Of a stretch of 64,000 nucleotides of DNA, positions 45,976-57,731 are shown in pieces (position 1 is the stretch's first letter; each line of letters opens with the position of its first letter). The position numbers and the translations under genes are program-made. The notes below the pieces were generated by a model that did no database searches, was not told where the DNA came from, and worked only from the letters and a program-made list of their open reading frames with translations. Where the stretch lies: positions 5,270,001 to 5,334,000 of the forward strand of contig JAWZSP010000001.1 of NCBI GenBank assembly GCA_034401135.1, written 5' to 3'. The DNA comes from Volutella citrinella. Taxonomy: Eukaryota; Ascomycota; Sordariomycetes; Hypocreales; Nectriaceae.

Positions 45976-46995
45976 CTAGCTGATGAAGCACAAGCAGCCC
46001 AGTCCCAGGTAGAAAACAAGCAGCGGATACACGGCGATGGCAACACGGTTCTTGACGACGCCACTGCCGCCGAGGATGCTCACGCCGGCAGCGAGGGACC
46101 ACCCGACCAGGATGATGTAAACGGGAATGCGAGCAATCCAGTGCAGGCCGAGGGCAGACATCAGAGCGGCCAGGACCAGGGGGAATAGCGTATAGCCAAT
46201 AATGCAGACGCTCTGGGCAAAGGAACTAAGGCTTGGTTAGCAATTGGAGCAGCGGCTAGGGTCTGGGGGATACGAACATGTTGCCTCCCAGGAGCTTGAT
46301 TTGCAGCGTCACCACGGCCTCTCCGACCCAGATCATGGCAAAGACGCCGCTGAAGACAGCGTCCTTCTGCTCGGTATGAGCGATGCTCAGGAGGAGACTC
46401 AGGAGTAGACAGAAGATGAGGGGGCCCCAAAGGTCCCAGTCGCGCAGCCCGGGTGTCATGTTGCTCTGGAGCAAGGCCTCGGCGTCGACCACGCGGCTCG
46501 CCAGCCCAGTGAGCTCCTCTCTGGTACCGGTAATTCCTGCGCCGCGAATGTTGCTGTATGCGCCTCGAAGCCCGTCGTCGGAGTCGAACATGGTGCCGCC
46601 CAGCAGGTACTTTGGGTAGAGCACCTCTCGCAGCTTTGCCCACACGGCGAGCAAGTCGCGGCGGAGGGTTTCCCACACGGACTCATCAATTGTGTTTTGG
46701 GGTGCGCGTCGGTCTTCTCCTGGGATGCTCGAGGTCAGATAGCCCTCGTTGAGCGGCCGCGACGACGAGCTCGATCCGATGTTGCCAGAGAGTGGCTGTC
46801 GCGAGGATTGGTTGTTTAGGGGGTCATCGAAATCATCAAGGTCGGCTATCCAAAGGCGTCAGAATCGCGCAGTCCAGGAAACACGAAGCACCAAGCGCAA
46901 AGGGGGCCCGGCTCCATCAACGTACCATCGTCGGGATCGATCAGGTCGTCATCCTCCAACGGAGGGTTCATGTACTGGTCGCGGTTCACAGCCAT
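45976..46995 (-). CDS. YIP4: Yip1-family Golgi membrane protein (Yip4/YIPF6-like)
   Basis: Exons 46995-46926, 46845-46278 and 46225-45976 give 295 residues. The N-terminal 110 residues are hydrophilic and Ser/Asp-rich, starting MAVNRDQYMNPPLEDDD. VWETLRRDLLAVWAKLREVLYPK then leads into five hydrophobic segments from about residue 165, with DLWGPLIFCLLLSL, LLGGNISFAQSVCIIGY, FPLVLAALMSAL and a short C-terminal tail LGCLCFIS. The D(L/I)WGP segment and the spliced GGNISF..QS..GY motif are typical of Yip4/YIPF6, Rab-interacting membrane proteins of the Golgi. The second donor is GTTCGT at 46277, chosen because it alone restores NISFAQS across the junction. Confidence 0.88.
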
Positions 46996-47683
46996 GGTGG
47001 CCTAGTGATGCAGCAGGCTCCGAATATTACAAGAGAAGAGGTCGCCGGTTCGTGATGCTCCGGATATGTCGGCTATCAAGTAGAAGCTCGTCGTGCCGTG
47101 TCGCGATCGCTAACGAGTGGAAGGCAGGGCGTTAGGAATTGCAAGCAAGAGAAGCTGACGTACTGCCTGCCCATTGAAGTCGTGGGCGAAACTTCCACGG
47201 TTGCCTCACCAAGACCCCCTGGCCTGAGACGTGGTCAAAGCTCCAGCCAGGGCATAGCCAATCACAGGCCAGCATGGACCTAAAAGGGACAGCAAGCACC
47301 AGATCACGCTAAGATCAATAGCTAGGAGTCTGGTACTGGGACTACTAATCCTCACAAGCAACTACAACAATCATTTGAGGATAATATTATAATTAGCTCT
47401 CGATGTCTAGAAACTTCGGGTCGTGGAAAATATTCCACGCAAGCTAATGAAGATGGCATAGCTTTCGTCAACTTGCGCACATGTGAAACCAGGTGCCTTA
47501 TACCTCCACCCCGCCTCCCCGCGCCCTCGAACTTGCACAATGTTGCTTTTGCCCATTAGGTCTCGTGGTTTGCAATGCCCAGCATACGCATTCCCTCGTC
47601 CAACAGAATTCTCATTCAAAAAGAAACAAAAAATCAAACGAAATCATCACCCAGGGCCCTGGACCAACTCACGTCTCATGCCT
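46996..47683. other. Intergenic between Yip4-like start and PAS 3' end
   Basis: Yip4-like promoter and 3' UTR of the PAS gene. No gene or repeat recognised. Confidence 0.5.
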
Positions 47684-49335
47684 CTACGGGTTGCGACGGT
47701 TCTGGCGAGTCCAATTTCTTGGATTCAACTCCGTCTCCCAGGAGAGAGCATCGATATCTTCACCTCGAACCCCCCATCTTTGGACAGCCTGGTTTTCGGG
47801 ACCAAGATATGTTGAATTCGAAGAATTGGGTTCCCATATCGGCAACCCTTCTTGCGGCTGGGCGTCCCCATTCGGCGTTCCTCGGCTGAAGGACTCGAGG
47901 TGGCCGTTGATGCCACACAGTGGCCATGCGAACACCGCAACATCTCTGATGGATGACATGAGATCTACAGGCATCGGACCTCCGCCAGTCTGAATAGCGT
48001 TGCTTGGCGTCTGCTGGGGCGCAATTGGCCGCACTCCCCATGGCGCAGCGAAAACGCCGCTGCCCGTCGAGGGTTGGTCGTTGGTTGGGATGGAGGGCCT
48101 TGCCTTGCGAAGAACAACAACTAGCCCATCAGATGCGCATGAGACGACCGCCTCAAGCTCCACAGAGCGCGCCAGACCTCGTCGAGGCCTGCTCGACCCA
48201 GATGCTGGTGGCTCGCTATCGCGAGCAACTTGTTGGGATGGGCCTGAGGACGCCTCCCGCCCGAAAGGATCAGCGTCGGGCATCTCGACGTCTGATTCGA
48301 CCTTCACCGAAGGGCTTTTACGCTGCCGCAAGGCCGATCCTTCGCCCGCAGTCAACTTGACTCCGCCATCGTCAGAATCACTTGACCGACGGCTCGTCAA
48401 GTTGAAAGCCTCAGTTGACCGACTAGATTCGCCTGCTTGGGGTTGGCGGCCTTGGGGGTGTAATCCAACGCCTACATCGCTTGAGCCATTGTTGCTGGCT
48501 TCGGCCCCGTCATCATCGTCCTCGTCCTGGTCATCAAAATCCTCAAGTCGGCGAGGGTCTCGTGACCAGAAACGGAGGTAGGCAATCGACTCATTGGCCT
48601 TGGCACTCTCAAGGCAGTTCAGGGCCTCGCTCAGGGAAGACTCCCCGATGCATTCATAGAAGCTCTTATGCTTCACCTCATCGGCTGTGACGCCGAGAAT
48701 GGAGTGGACAGCCTCAGTGGCAAACATGACCGTGAGGCTGCGAGTGAAACGATTGAGTATCATCGCGGCACGAGGCTCACGCTCTGATGGCTGCGTGACA
48801 AACTTGGAGGACAAGTGCTCCAGCATGTGGTATCGTGGGTCACGCGGGGAGCATGAGAAGATGCGGCGAATCTGAGGGGCCTCAATAGCTCGTCCTGGTG
48901 AAATCAGCGTCAGCATTAGGCCACATCCGTTCAGCTAGCACAGGGTCCATACTCTCGCTCTTCTCGCCACGGCGATAGATACTGGTGCAAGCCACGAGGA
49001 CATCGTGAACGATAGTGAAGCAGCACTCGCAGCAGATCCACCGTCCGTCGCGGGTTCGAACGCGGACGTACTTGAGGACCGCAGCCTTGTCCAGCAGCAC
49101 ACCTCGGTTGTGGACCGAGCGGGCAAGGGGCACTTCGTCCGGGTGGAAGAAGTCAAAGGACGAGTGGCCGACGACATCGGAAGGGGTGTACCCTAGGATG
49201 TCGACGATGGTGTCCGACGCATAGAGAATGTTGGCATCAACTGCCAGGTCTATACGCGAAGCGGGATTAGGCAAACGCTCTGAACTATTCAGCCATCAAG
49301 CACTCACTGTGAATGGTGATGAAGGTCTGGTCCAT
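47684..49335 (-). CDS. PAS-domain protein with two PAS-like folds
   Basis: Exons 49335-49308, 49249-48953 and 48894-47684 give 511 residues, starting MDQTFITIHNLAVDANILY. The first PAS domain (about 10-105) includes VDILGYTPSDVVGHSSFDFF and HPDEV, and a second PAS-like region (about 140-230) includes MFATEAVHSILGVTADEV. The rest is low-complexity, rich in Asp/Ser/Pro, with no zinc finger, GATA finger, kinase or HLH domain recognised. Cysteines (RWICCECCF) occur in the first domain, but I see no NCRFLQ flavin-binding motif, so it is not an obvious LOV photoreceptor. The partner and ligand are unknown. It shares a 1.9-kb divergent promoter region with the EED-like gene. Confidence 0.82.
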
Positions 49336-51197
49336 GAGGGGCAACACGCAGTTCCGTGACGGCGATATAGAACCTAGGGGCTGAAACCCGATTCCAAATT
49401 CCGGCTGTGTGCTTGTTGTCCACGCTGTGATTTATAATATTAGTGAACTGCGGCAGTATCGGGAGCTGCGGATGGAATCAACCAAAATGACTCGCCGAAA
49501 TGAGGCTATCACGGCCAGTAGGTACACCAGACACTGCCCGACGACCAGCCCGCTCGGAGCGCAGTAGTTCTGCAGCACAACTACTAGTGGCCAATAAGGC
49601 GAACAGACGGTGTAGCGAGCTGGCTTTGGGAACGGTGAAATGGAGTGACGCAGGAGGAAGAGGTGGGCATTTGAGACAAGAGATGCTGAAACCGTGGGGC
49701 GATAGCCAAAACTACCTACAGGAGAAACGTTGGAGCGAGCGGCTCGACGAGATTTCTATTTCTGTACCAGGCTGCTGAAAATCATCGAATGCAGGCACAA
49801 ACAAGGCCAGGGCAAAGGCAGCAAAGGCAGAGGTGTTGGCGAGGCGGTGCACAGCCTTGGGATAGGTCTAAAAACCAGCCAAAGGGCACCCTGGGGAGGC
49901 GCAGCGGTGATTCTTTGGGGCGAGGACGAGGACGAGGTTGGTGGAGGAGGGAGAAGAAGTGTGGGGGATGGCGGGCTGATCAGCAGCAACAAGTGTCGAA
50001 GAAATATCAAAGAGTGGTTACACGGCAGAGCCCAATGATCCCTGGTCGTCTGAAAGCCGCATCTGCAGACTGCAGCTCGCCAATGGCCCACATTACGGAG
50101 ACGCTGTCACACTGAGAAATTCGAGGAGAGGAAAAGGAGGGGGCCGAGGCCTGTTCCTGAGGCCGGCTGCGGCTCGGAGCGGAGGGGCACGATGGGATGG
50201 TCTGCAGACTTGCCCGGACGCCTCACGCTGATCGCCATCTCCTTGGTGGTTGTGCTAGAGTCCCGAGTTGACCAGCAGTTGGTTGACCAGCAGCAGTTCG
50301 ACGTCTCATTGTCTCAGCGGGCAGCCCGCCGTGGAGTGTCGGCTGTAGACGCCTCAGTGGGTCCAGCTGCCCCCAAGTTGTCCAGGGCTTGCATTCACTC
50401 ACGTTCACTCTGCAGGCTGCAAACAAAACGCACCCGACTCCCTCCAATACAGACTACTGCAGTGTAAATTAGTCAAGATACCTTCGAAGGTCTGTAGTTG
50501 GCAGGGAACGCCTTTATCTCCACCAATCGTTCTGCTTCACAAGGCGGCCGACTGCCGTTGTGCTTCTTCGGCAGTTGGTCCCTTCCGGCACAGGGGGCGC
50601 GGGGGCCACTAAGGTACCTATACCTAATCCCACCTCACCCACCACCAATCGGACCCCCATGGTGCAGTCCTGGACACAGGGCGCGCGCCGCCACCGCCAG
50701 CCCGAGTAATCTGACAGCTCTGGCGGTTGCATTCACCAACACCAACTGTGCATCTTCCAAAGTCCAGAGTCCCGCCTGCAGCCTCACCACAACAAGGCAC
50801 CCTAGTCTCTCGGCTTGACTCCACTTGCTTGGACCCTTGACAATTGACATAGAGTCGCATTTTTGAGACTCGAGCCGAGCCTTGTCTTTGTGACAGCGCT
50901 GGGGGGCTTGGATAGAACCTGGAACCCTTGCCTCGCCGTCGCATCGCGCGTCTCGCCCGTCTGAGCTGAGCTGAGTCGGCCAGCACAACCGCGCCAACCC
51001 ACCCACCACCTCAGCCTGCATCCTTCCTTGGGTTTAGTTGAACCAGAGCCCTACGGCGCATCCCCAGCTCTGTGTTCCCGGCTGATGCGCCAGTGGCTTC
51101 CGGTAAAAGGCCAGCTGAGCAGCAAGCAAGCCATCTTGGCATATCAGACCGCGCGTGCCTCAGTTCACACCACGCCTCTCCCCCTCCGTCTCACAAG
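49336..51197. other. Divergent intergenic region, PAS and EED-like promoters
   Basis: 1.86 kb between divergent start codons. Purine-rich in 49880-49990 and pyrimidine-rich near the EED-like start (51000-51190). No supported ORF, tRNA or long repeat. Confidence 0.5.
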
Positions 51198-53345
51198 ATG
51201 CCAAGCCGCGAGCCCGTCTCTGCGAGCCCGGTCATCAACGATGAGACCGCCTTTGAACTCCCACGGCTGCGCGTCTCGTTTGGGCTCGAGGTGAGCATCC
51301 AGTCGGGATACTACTGCTGCGCAATGGCTAATGATAAACCGACAGAATGACACATCCTTGCTCGACAACGACGACAACGTCGCAGGCAAGTCCCCTCTTT
51401 ATACCGAGTCTTGAGCTCATCTTTCCCAGTGCCCATAGCAAGGTCGCCTTGGATATACCGGCCATTAACCTCACTCTGCAGAGTTCTTTGACGTAAAGTT
51501 CTGCCCTTACCAGCCCCTGGACTGTGATCCAATATTTGCCGCCATCAGCAAGAAACATGTCAGTACCCTTCAAAAGTGATCAAAACACCCCCAGGCACAC
51601 TCATCTCACATTGCGCTCCACCAGGTCGTCATATGCAAGCTGTCGCGTAGTTCCGGTGATGCCAACCCCTGCGAAATTCTGAGTGTCATCCGCGACGACG
51701 ACGTAAGTGAGCGAGCCTTTCTGCTCGGAATCCGCTATCCTGGTCACAATACGGACACTAAGCCATGAATACTTAGGTCGAAGCGTCAGCATGCTGCTGT
51801 ACTTGGACCAAGAACCCGGCCACAGGGAGTCCGTGTATATGCATTGGCGGCGTAGATGCCAAGGTCAAGATTTATGACGTCGCCACTGGGAAGCTATTGA
51901 GGGTGAGGTCGTGTACCCAGTCCGTCACGTTGATCTAGAGCTAACCAGACGTTCCCCAGTGCTTTACTGGTCATGGCGGAGTAAGTGGCATGCTGCCAAT
52001 GACAGATTCTCCATCGAGGCTTCCGCTCACATCCTCCAGGACGTCAACGACTTAGCCACCTCTCCTGTCGACCCTACCATCATTGCTTCTGCCTCGGACG
52101 ACACCACTGTTCGTATCTGGAGCCTTGAGCCAAAGCATGAAGAGCATCCCTGCTTGTGCATTTTTGCTGGCGAAGGCCACTCCTGGGATCTTCTCAGTGT
52201 GGTAGGTTCCACCATTACCAAGACTCTCTCTGAGGAAACCCAAGCGATTGACATCCGCCCAAGGCATTTCACGACACTGGCCGATACATCTTGTCCGCTG
52301 GACATGACCAAATCATCAATTTAGTAAGTCCCGGTCCGGCCGCCGCCCTAGCAGCTTATCACTCATCCTCGTCTGCCAGTGGACGCTGCCTGATCTCCCG
52401 ACGGAACCCATCAAAACACCAGTGCGCATTCATTACCCCCATTTCTCAACTTCGGCGTTGCATAGCGGAATTGTCGACTGGTAAGTCCACGGCTACAGGT
52501 AGAAATATTCGAACCACTGATGGCTTTTAAGCGTCGCGTTTTACGGAGACCTCATCTTGTCCAGAGCGTGTCATGATAATGTCATTTCACTCTGGAGGAT
52601 CGAGGGCTTCTCGTCGGATGGCCCCCCGCCGCCGCAGGCCATCGCCCCGACCCCTCAGAACGTAGCACCAACTAATTACGATGACTCTGGCCGTCTGACC
52701 CGATCCGCCTTTGTGCCAACCATCTCTCCCCAATGCCCTGCGCAGTACACGCGCATCCTCGACTTCCACACTCCCAACTGCGGGCCGCAGTTCTTCATGC
52801 GCTTCAAGCTGCACTTCGTTCCAGACCAGCACCCCGTGCTGGCCTTCTGCAATGCCGCAGGCAACATCTACTTCTGGGACTTCCACCGCCTCATCGCGTA
52901 TCGGGAGTTCATGGCGGCCCTCAACCACCCGGACAGGGACAGGAGCGTACCCCTGCGGCCTCCTACCTGGCTCAAGCCAGTAGCGCATCGCCCGCGCCCG
53001 GAGCCCGGGGCCAAATCATCGCGGCAAGTCGCAATGGAAAGGGGCTCCCCCATACTGGGCCAGGCGGAAACGCCAAAGTCGACCAAATCGTCCGAAGGGG
53101 CGGCCGAGTACAACATCGAAACCCTGGCATCATGGGCGTCTAAGTACAGCTCAGATGACCCCAAAGAACCTCTCCGCGCCCACAAGACGGAAACATCGTC
53201 GGCCAACTTTGTTGGTCGGCAGGCTGCCTGGAGCCCGGGGGGTGAGTGGTGCGTAGTCGTCGGGAGCGCCAACCAGGCTCTCATTCTACAGCGATGGGCC
53301 AAAAAGGGGGCTGCCAAGCGTGCTGAGACGCCAAAAGACGCATAG
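51198..53345 (+). CDS. EED: EED/ESC-like WD40 protein, PRC2 subunit
   Basis: Ten exons: 51198-51290, 51346-51385, 51482-51558, 51625-51702, 51777-51902, 51960-51980, 52040-52201, 52264-52323, 52380-52480, 52532-53345; 523 residues. WD40 repeats are visible in IGGVDAKVKIYDV, HGGDVNDLA with ASDDTTVRIWSL, GHSWDLLSVAFH, SAGHDQIINLWTLP and ACHDNVISLWRIEGF. The segments HGGDVNDL, GRYILSAGHDQ, HFSTSALHSGIVDCV and FMRFKLHF, with NIYFWDFHR after them, follow the EED order. EED binds H3K27me3 and stimulates the EZH2-type methyltransferase in PRC2. Exon 6 is a 21-nt microexon. Intron 2 has a GC donor (51386-51387); a GT donor nearby would introduce a stop. The C-terminal 120 residues are charged and less conserved, longer than in animal EED. 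Confidence 0.88.
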
Positions 53346-53371
53346 GTCTATAGCTTCTTTTTCGAATCTTT

Positions 53372-54577
53372 TCATAGGCCCCTGATGGGCAGCGATGAAT
53401 AGAGGGCCATGTCCGGATCTTGCTCATCATCTTCCGCGCCTGGGTTCAGAACTGCGAGCGCGGCTCGGTCCAACTGGTCGCCATTGTCCTGTATCTTCTT
53501 GAGTGCTTCCCTGGCCGTTTGCTGTTCCGCTCGCCTCGTGTCCTGGGCCTGTTCAAGCACGTATGAAGGCACATCCACCACTGGGATGGCCAGATCAGCC
53601 AGGTACAGCGATGCCATGGCCCGAAGCCGCAACAACTGCGCGTGTTTGGAGTACGGCCGCTCCTGCATCACAACATCCATCCTCGTGGTGATTTCCCACA
53701 TTGTCTTCTGTGCCTGGAGCCGCAGCTCGTCCTTTTTCCGTCTTAGGCGAACATCGGGCGACTCGGGCTCATCCTCGTCAAAGTTGTCTTCCGCACCGTA
53801 GGTGAAGGATTCGGCATCCCAGTCATTCGCAGCATCAGCGGCCAGCTCAAGCGCCAAGGTGTGCTCTGTGTGCGCATTGTAGATCTCGCAGTTCAGCATT
53901 GCCAGCCAAAAGGTAGGCGCCGATACTCCGCGTGGGCGCCGGTGGTCGTAAGGGTATTGGTGGATGAGAGTGTCGAAGTAGGCCTTGACCTTGGCCATGT
54001 TGGCCGCTTGGCCCCATCTGCGGCGTCGTGGCGTAGGTCCAGATCGCCTCTTTTCTTCCGCGGCTTCCTCCCCGTGTCTCATCAATATCTCGGCGCCGAT
54101 GGCCCAGAGGTTGTGTCGCCGAACGTCCATGGGATGGCCTCCCGGGCGAAGTTGGAGAAGCAAGCCATAAGCTCTGGCAGCCTCCTTAATGCTGCCTCTG
54201 TCCAAGAACTGGATAATAGACTGCAAGAGTACCTCCAGATCGCCCTCTCGTTTCTCAGCTGGTGCCTTCTTCTTTTTCAAGACAGCCGTGCCCTCCTCCT
54301 GGCTCTGTTCTTCCTCGGCCTCAGTGCCTTGCTCGTCAACTTGCTCAGGCGATACATCACGACCAAGCCCCCGATGGGGAAAATCAGGTATCCGCTGCGC
54401 TGGGTCGTCGTCTTCTTCTGTAAGCCCGGCCAAGGAAAACTGGTGAACCAGCCCTGGGCGGTGGCTTAGCGGATTGATAGTGTTGACTGTCGCCGTGCTG
54501 TATTCATCTTCAGTCGATGCCCTTTTTCTTTTGGCGGGGCCATGATGCGGGAGGAGGGGCGGGTCTAGTAGAGACAT
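53372..54577 (-). CDS. RRN11: Rrn11-like RNA polymerase I initiation factor
   Basis: Single-exon ORF of 401 residues starting MSLLDPPLLPHHGPAKRKR. After an acidic N-terminal 110 residues comes a helical, TPR-like core: LEVLLQSIIQFLDRGSIKEA, YGLLLQLRPGGHPMD, HNLWAIGAEILMRHGE, QYPYDHRRPRG and FWLAMLNCEIYNA. The NLWAIGAEIL and QYPYDH features resemble fungal Rrn11, a subunit of the Pol I core factor with Rrn6 and Rrn7 at the rDNA promoter. The similarity is recalled from family patterns and not computed, so a generic TPR protein remains possible. The stop codon is only 26 bases from the EED-like stop, in convergent orientation. Confidence 0.72.
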   Translation of the reverse strand: MSLLDPPLLPHHGPAKRKRASTEDEYSTATVNTINPLSHRPGLVHQFSLAGLTEEDDDPAQRIPDFPHRGLGRDVSPEQVDEQGTEAEEEQSQEEGTAVLKKKKAPAEKREGDLEVLLQSIIQFLDRGSIKEAARAYGLLLQLRPGGHPMDVRRHNLWAIGAEILMRHGEEAAEEKRRSGPTPRRRRWGQAANMAKVKAYFDTLIHQYPYDHRRPRGVSAPTFWLAMLNCEIYNAHTEHTLALELAADAANDWDAESFTYGAEDNFDEDEPESPDVRLRRKKDELRLQAQKTMWEITTRMDVVMQERPYSKHAQLLRLRAMASLYLADLAIPVVDVPSYVLEQAQDTRRAEQQTAREALKKIQDNGDQLDRAALAVLNPGAEDDEQDPDMALYSSLPIRGL

Positions 54578-55007
54578 GAAAGCCCAAAAATGGCCCGAGG
54601 GCTGAGAATTGTGATAAGGTGGTGGATGAAGAAGAAAGCGGTGTTGAACGGACTGTTGAAGTGAGGTGAAGACCTGAGTACAAAGTGCCCCACTCTAAGA
54701 TGTTTACTGCACCAGCTAATCAACGGTCCTCAGTAAACGAGCAACGCCCACCCGAGTGAGCGGAATGGCACAGTATCTCCACAATGGGAAACTCGTCACT
54801 AGTCAGCCTTTTTTCTTCTCTGTTTTAATTCTGTCATTCATTTACCGAGATTGGGCATTGCACTGCGAGATGGGATTCTACCCAGAAAGACGGGTTGGGG
54901 CAATGAGCTTTATTCCATCTCATTCTATTGAGCCAACCTATCCATCATCAACACGTATATACACACATAAGTCCCTTCCTACTTTTACATTGTCGTCCTC
55001 TGGCGGC
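54578..55007. other. Short intergenic region
   Basis: Rrn11-like promoter and 3' UTR of the complex I subunit gene. No gene seen. Confidence 0.5.
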
Positions 55008-55838
55008 TTAGTTGTTGGCTCGCTCAAAGTACGTCCACTGTCCCTCCACAGGCTTCTCCTCAAGATCCTCCCAGCTAGACAAGAGTCGGTCAGTAGAGCA
55101 ACAACAAAGACGTATTCCACAACGCCACTTACACCTTGGTCTTGGTCATGGTGTCGATCAGCTGGAGCTCGCCCTCGGCAACCTGGATAACCTCCTCGAT
55201 GAGGCCACCGCCAATCTTGGTCTCCAGCTGCGAGATCCTGATGCAACGTTAGCGCCTCGACATTCGTCTCGCTGGCGGCAATTGGGGGAAACTGACTGAT
55301 CAGCCGTCAGCTGCGGCTCGTCCTCCCACTCGACCTGCTCGTGGTCCTCCAGAGGCTTGCGCTCAGCCCAGAGAACCTGGTCCTCTCGCTCCTTGGGAGT
55401 TCGGATGCCCTCGAGCTCGGCGCCCTCGTACGCCTCGCCATCCCATTCCTCCTCTCGGATGTCAGCCTCCTGGTGCTTTCGGCCGACGACGAAGATCCTG
55501 TCGCCGAGCTTGACGGTGTGGGCCTCGCTGCCGTCGATGCGGCCGCTGGCGACGCGGAACTGCGAGGCATTGTTCTTGACAAGCTCCTTGGCCTTGGCCG
55601 CCCACTCGTTGTATCCGGCGGGGACGAACTGCTCGACGATCGACATGCGGTGCTTGGTAACGGCCTCGACGGATTGGCGGTACATGGACGTCTCGGGGAT
55701 CGTCTGGAGCTTGCTCAGGGTCGTTCCGTAGAGATACAGGAGGGTCGATCGGGGGGTGCCATGGGTCCAGAGGCCGGTGAGACCGGTGGGAGTACCCGCC
55801 TCCAGGTAGCGCGCAAACACACGAGCTGTCGGCCTCAT
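55008..55838 (-). CDS. Complex I accessory subunit, NDUFA5-like (29.9-kDa)
   Basis: Mitochondrial inner-membrane subunit of NADH:ubiquinone oxidoreductase. Exons 55838-55297, 55237-55133 and 55074-55008 give 237 residues. It starts MRPTARVFARYLEAG, a probable targeting segment, then the ETC complex I subunit conserved region: TLLYLYGTTLSKLQTIPE, YRQSVEAVTKHRMSIVE and LIEEVIQVAEGELQLID. A long acidic middle segment links these, typical of the fungal 29.9-kDa form. It ends WEDLEEKPVEGQWTYFERANN. The second donor is the GTAAGT at 55132; using the earlier GTGTAA would give a premature stop. Confidence 0.9.
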
Positions 55839-56439
55839 CGTGACGAGGTCAATGGCGCAATGCTTTGTCGTGGTTTGGGAGAGTTGATGGTCAGAGGAAA
55901 TTGAATTGACCTCATTGGACTTCGGCCCCCAGTAGCCGGCTGAAAATAGCGATCATGTGATCTATCACGTGGGTCTTCCGATATTCACTCCATCCAACAG
56001 ATCTCCGATCCATCTACCAGCGAAACACAATGTCGACGAAGATTATTATGCAAAGATGGTCTTTTTATCATTTGTCGTCATTCACACGAGAAATATGGGA
56101 GGGATGCTACGACGTCAGAGTTTCATATGAAGCAATTGTACTGAGGCGAAGTGCGTGAGGATAAATTTCCAACGAGCAAGTCAAACATGTGCACACAAGC
56201 GCGCACGATTCCTCTCCCTGGGGCCAATCGCCCGGTGCAGTCTTGAAAACATAGAACGCGGGAGTTCCTAGTGCCTAAAAGTGGTATGTCGTCTGCACCA
56301 TATCAAGGCGGTGCAGTCCAGAAGCTAGCTCCGTGACCACCAACAACACAATGGAAAAGCTGGAACACAACACCAGAGTGCATCCAGAGTAATGATAAAC
56401 AAATCTCCTGTCTCTCAAAGAATCGCCAGCTATCGGAGC
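55839..56439. other. Intergenic 0.6 kb
   Basis: Promoter of the complex I subunit gene and 3' UTR of the BAR gene. No gene or repeat recognised. Confidence 0.5.
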
Positions 56440-57731
56440 TTAGGAGGCCTCCTCGCGGCTCTTTCGGTAGGCAGCCTAGAAACACAGTGTCAGTCTGCTT
56501 CCGCGCCGCGAAGCAATTCAGAACCTACATCCTGCTCGGTCTGGAGACCCTCGACCACGGGAGCGAGCTCGCTGAGGACCTCGTAGGCCTTCTTGTGGTA
56601 CTCGATCTGGGCGGCGATGAGCTCGGACAGGTTGCGGAGAGGCTCGGGGGTGTCCAAGACCTAAATCAAAACGTCAGATCAGATGTAGTGCAAATGGCTC
56701 GACGGTTACTCACGTTCTTCATGACGCCAACAGCCTCCTCGGTCTGTGTCACAAACTCGTCCTCGGCCTTCTCAATCTCTTCTTGGGCCTCGGGGCTCAG
56801 CTCCTGCTCGTCGTGGTGGTCGCCAGCCTGGCCGCCCTGGCCGCCAAGCTTGAAAGTAGTTCCCTTGGCGTGAGCCTTGACAGCATCCAGAGACAGGCGT
56901 GAGTTCTCGACATTCTTGCGAGCACGGGTGGCAAAGGTGAGGTTGATGTTGAGGGTGGTGTTCCAGCCAGCGAGGAAGCGGCTCTGGATCTGGGCATCCT
57001 GAGCGAGACGGGCCTCGCCGACACGCTCCATGGCGAGGGCAAACTTCTCCAGGGCGGTGGCAAGGGGGTCCTCGCCGGCCCCGGTGTGGTGCTGGTGCAG
57101 GAGCTGGCTGCTGGACAAGCTGGCGCGGGCAACAGCATGGCTGAAGGTCTTGGGCTGGGGCTTCGCGGTGGGGGGGGCAACCAAAGCGGCCTGGGCCTCG
57201 GCGGGGGATGTGGCAGAGGAGAGAAGGGTGACCTTCTCACTCACGGTACGGCCCAGGTCCTGGAAGGTCTCCTTGATGTTGGGGGGGTAATCGTAAGCTT
57301 CGTTGGAGTATTGCGAGCTACAGCAGGTCGTCGTGTCAGCGCGATTCGCATGGCAGGTACTGGGCAGCGGAGATCTACTAACGTCACGGCAAGCATCTTC
57401 TGGTGGGCCTGCTTCAGAGCATCCACGCGCTTCTCCAGGTCGATGTAATCGGGGGGAAGCTGGGTCTGTTCGGCAGGGATGTTAGGGAGACTGTCGCTCG
57501 AGGTTGGAGGGGAAGGTGTGCCATGGCGGGCACCATTGGGGTGTGGTGACGGACCTTGTCTTCGGCCTGTCCAAGCTGCTCCTTGGTGTACTGGAACGTT
57601 CGCGACGCGAAGGGGGTGATCGAGGCCCCGATGGTCCTGCGATGAACAATGAGTGAGCAGCGAGATCAATTGAGCCACGGGGCGCGCGAGGGCATTTACG
57701 AGAGATTCTTGCCAAAGTTCTTGAAATCCAT
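56440..57731 (-). CDS. GVP36: BAR-domain protein, Gvp36-like
   Basis: Exons 57731-57700, 57636-57555, 57465-57383, 57317-56714, 56660-56529 and 56475-56440 give 322 residues, close to Gvp36. The start MDFKNFGKNLSTIGASITPF is followed by coiled-coil helices of the BAR fold: QLGQAEDKTQLPPDYIDLEK, ALKQAHQKML, ALEKFALAMERVGEARLAQD, FATRARKNVENSRLSLD, then the acidic stretch HDEQELSPEAQEEIEKAEDE. The tail reads EQDAAYRKSREEAS. Such proteins bind curved Golgi and endosomal membranes. Assignment rests on this pattern and length. Confidence 0.85.
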
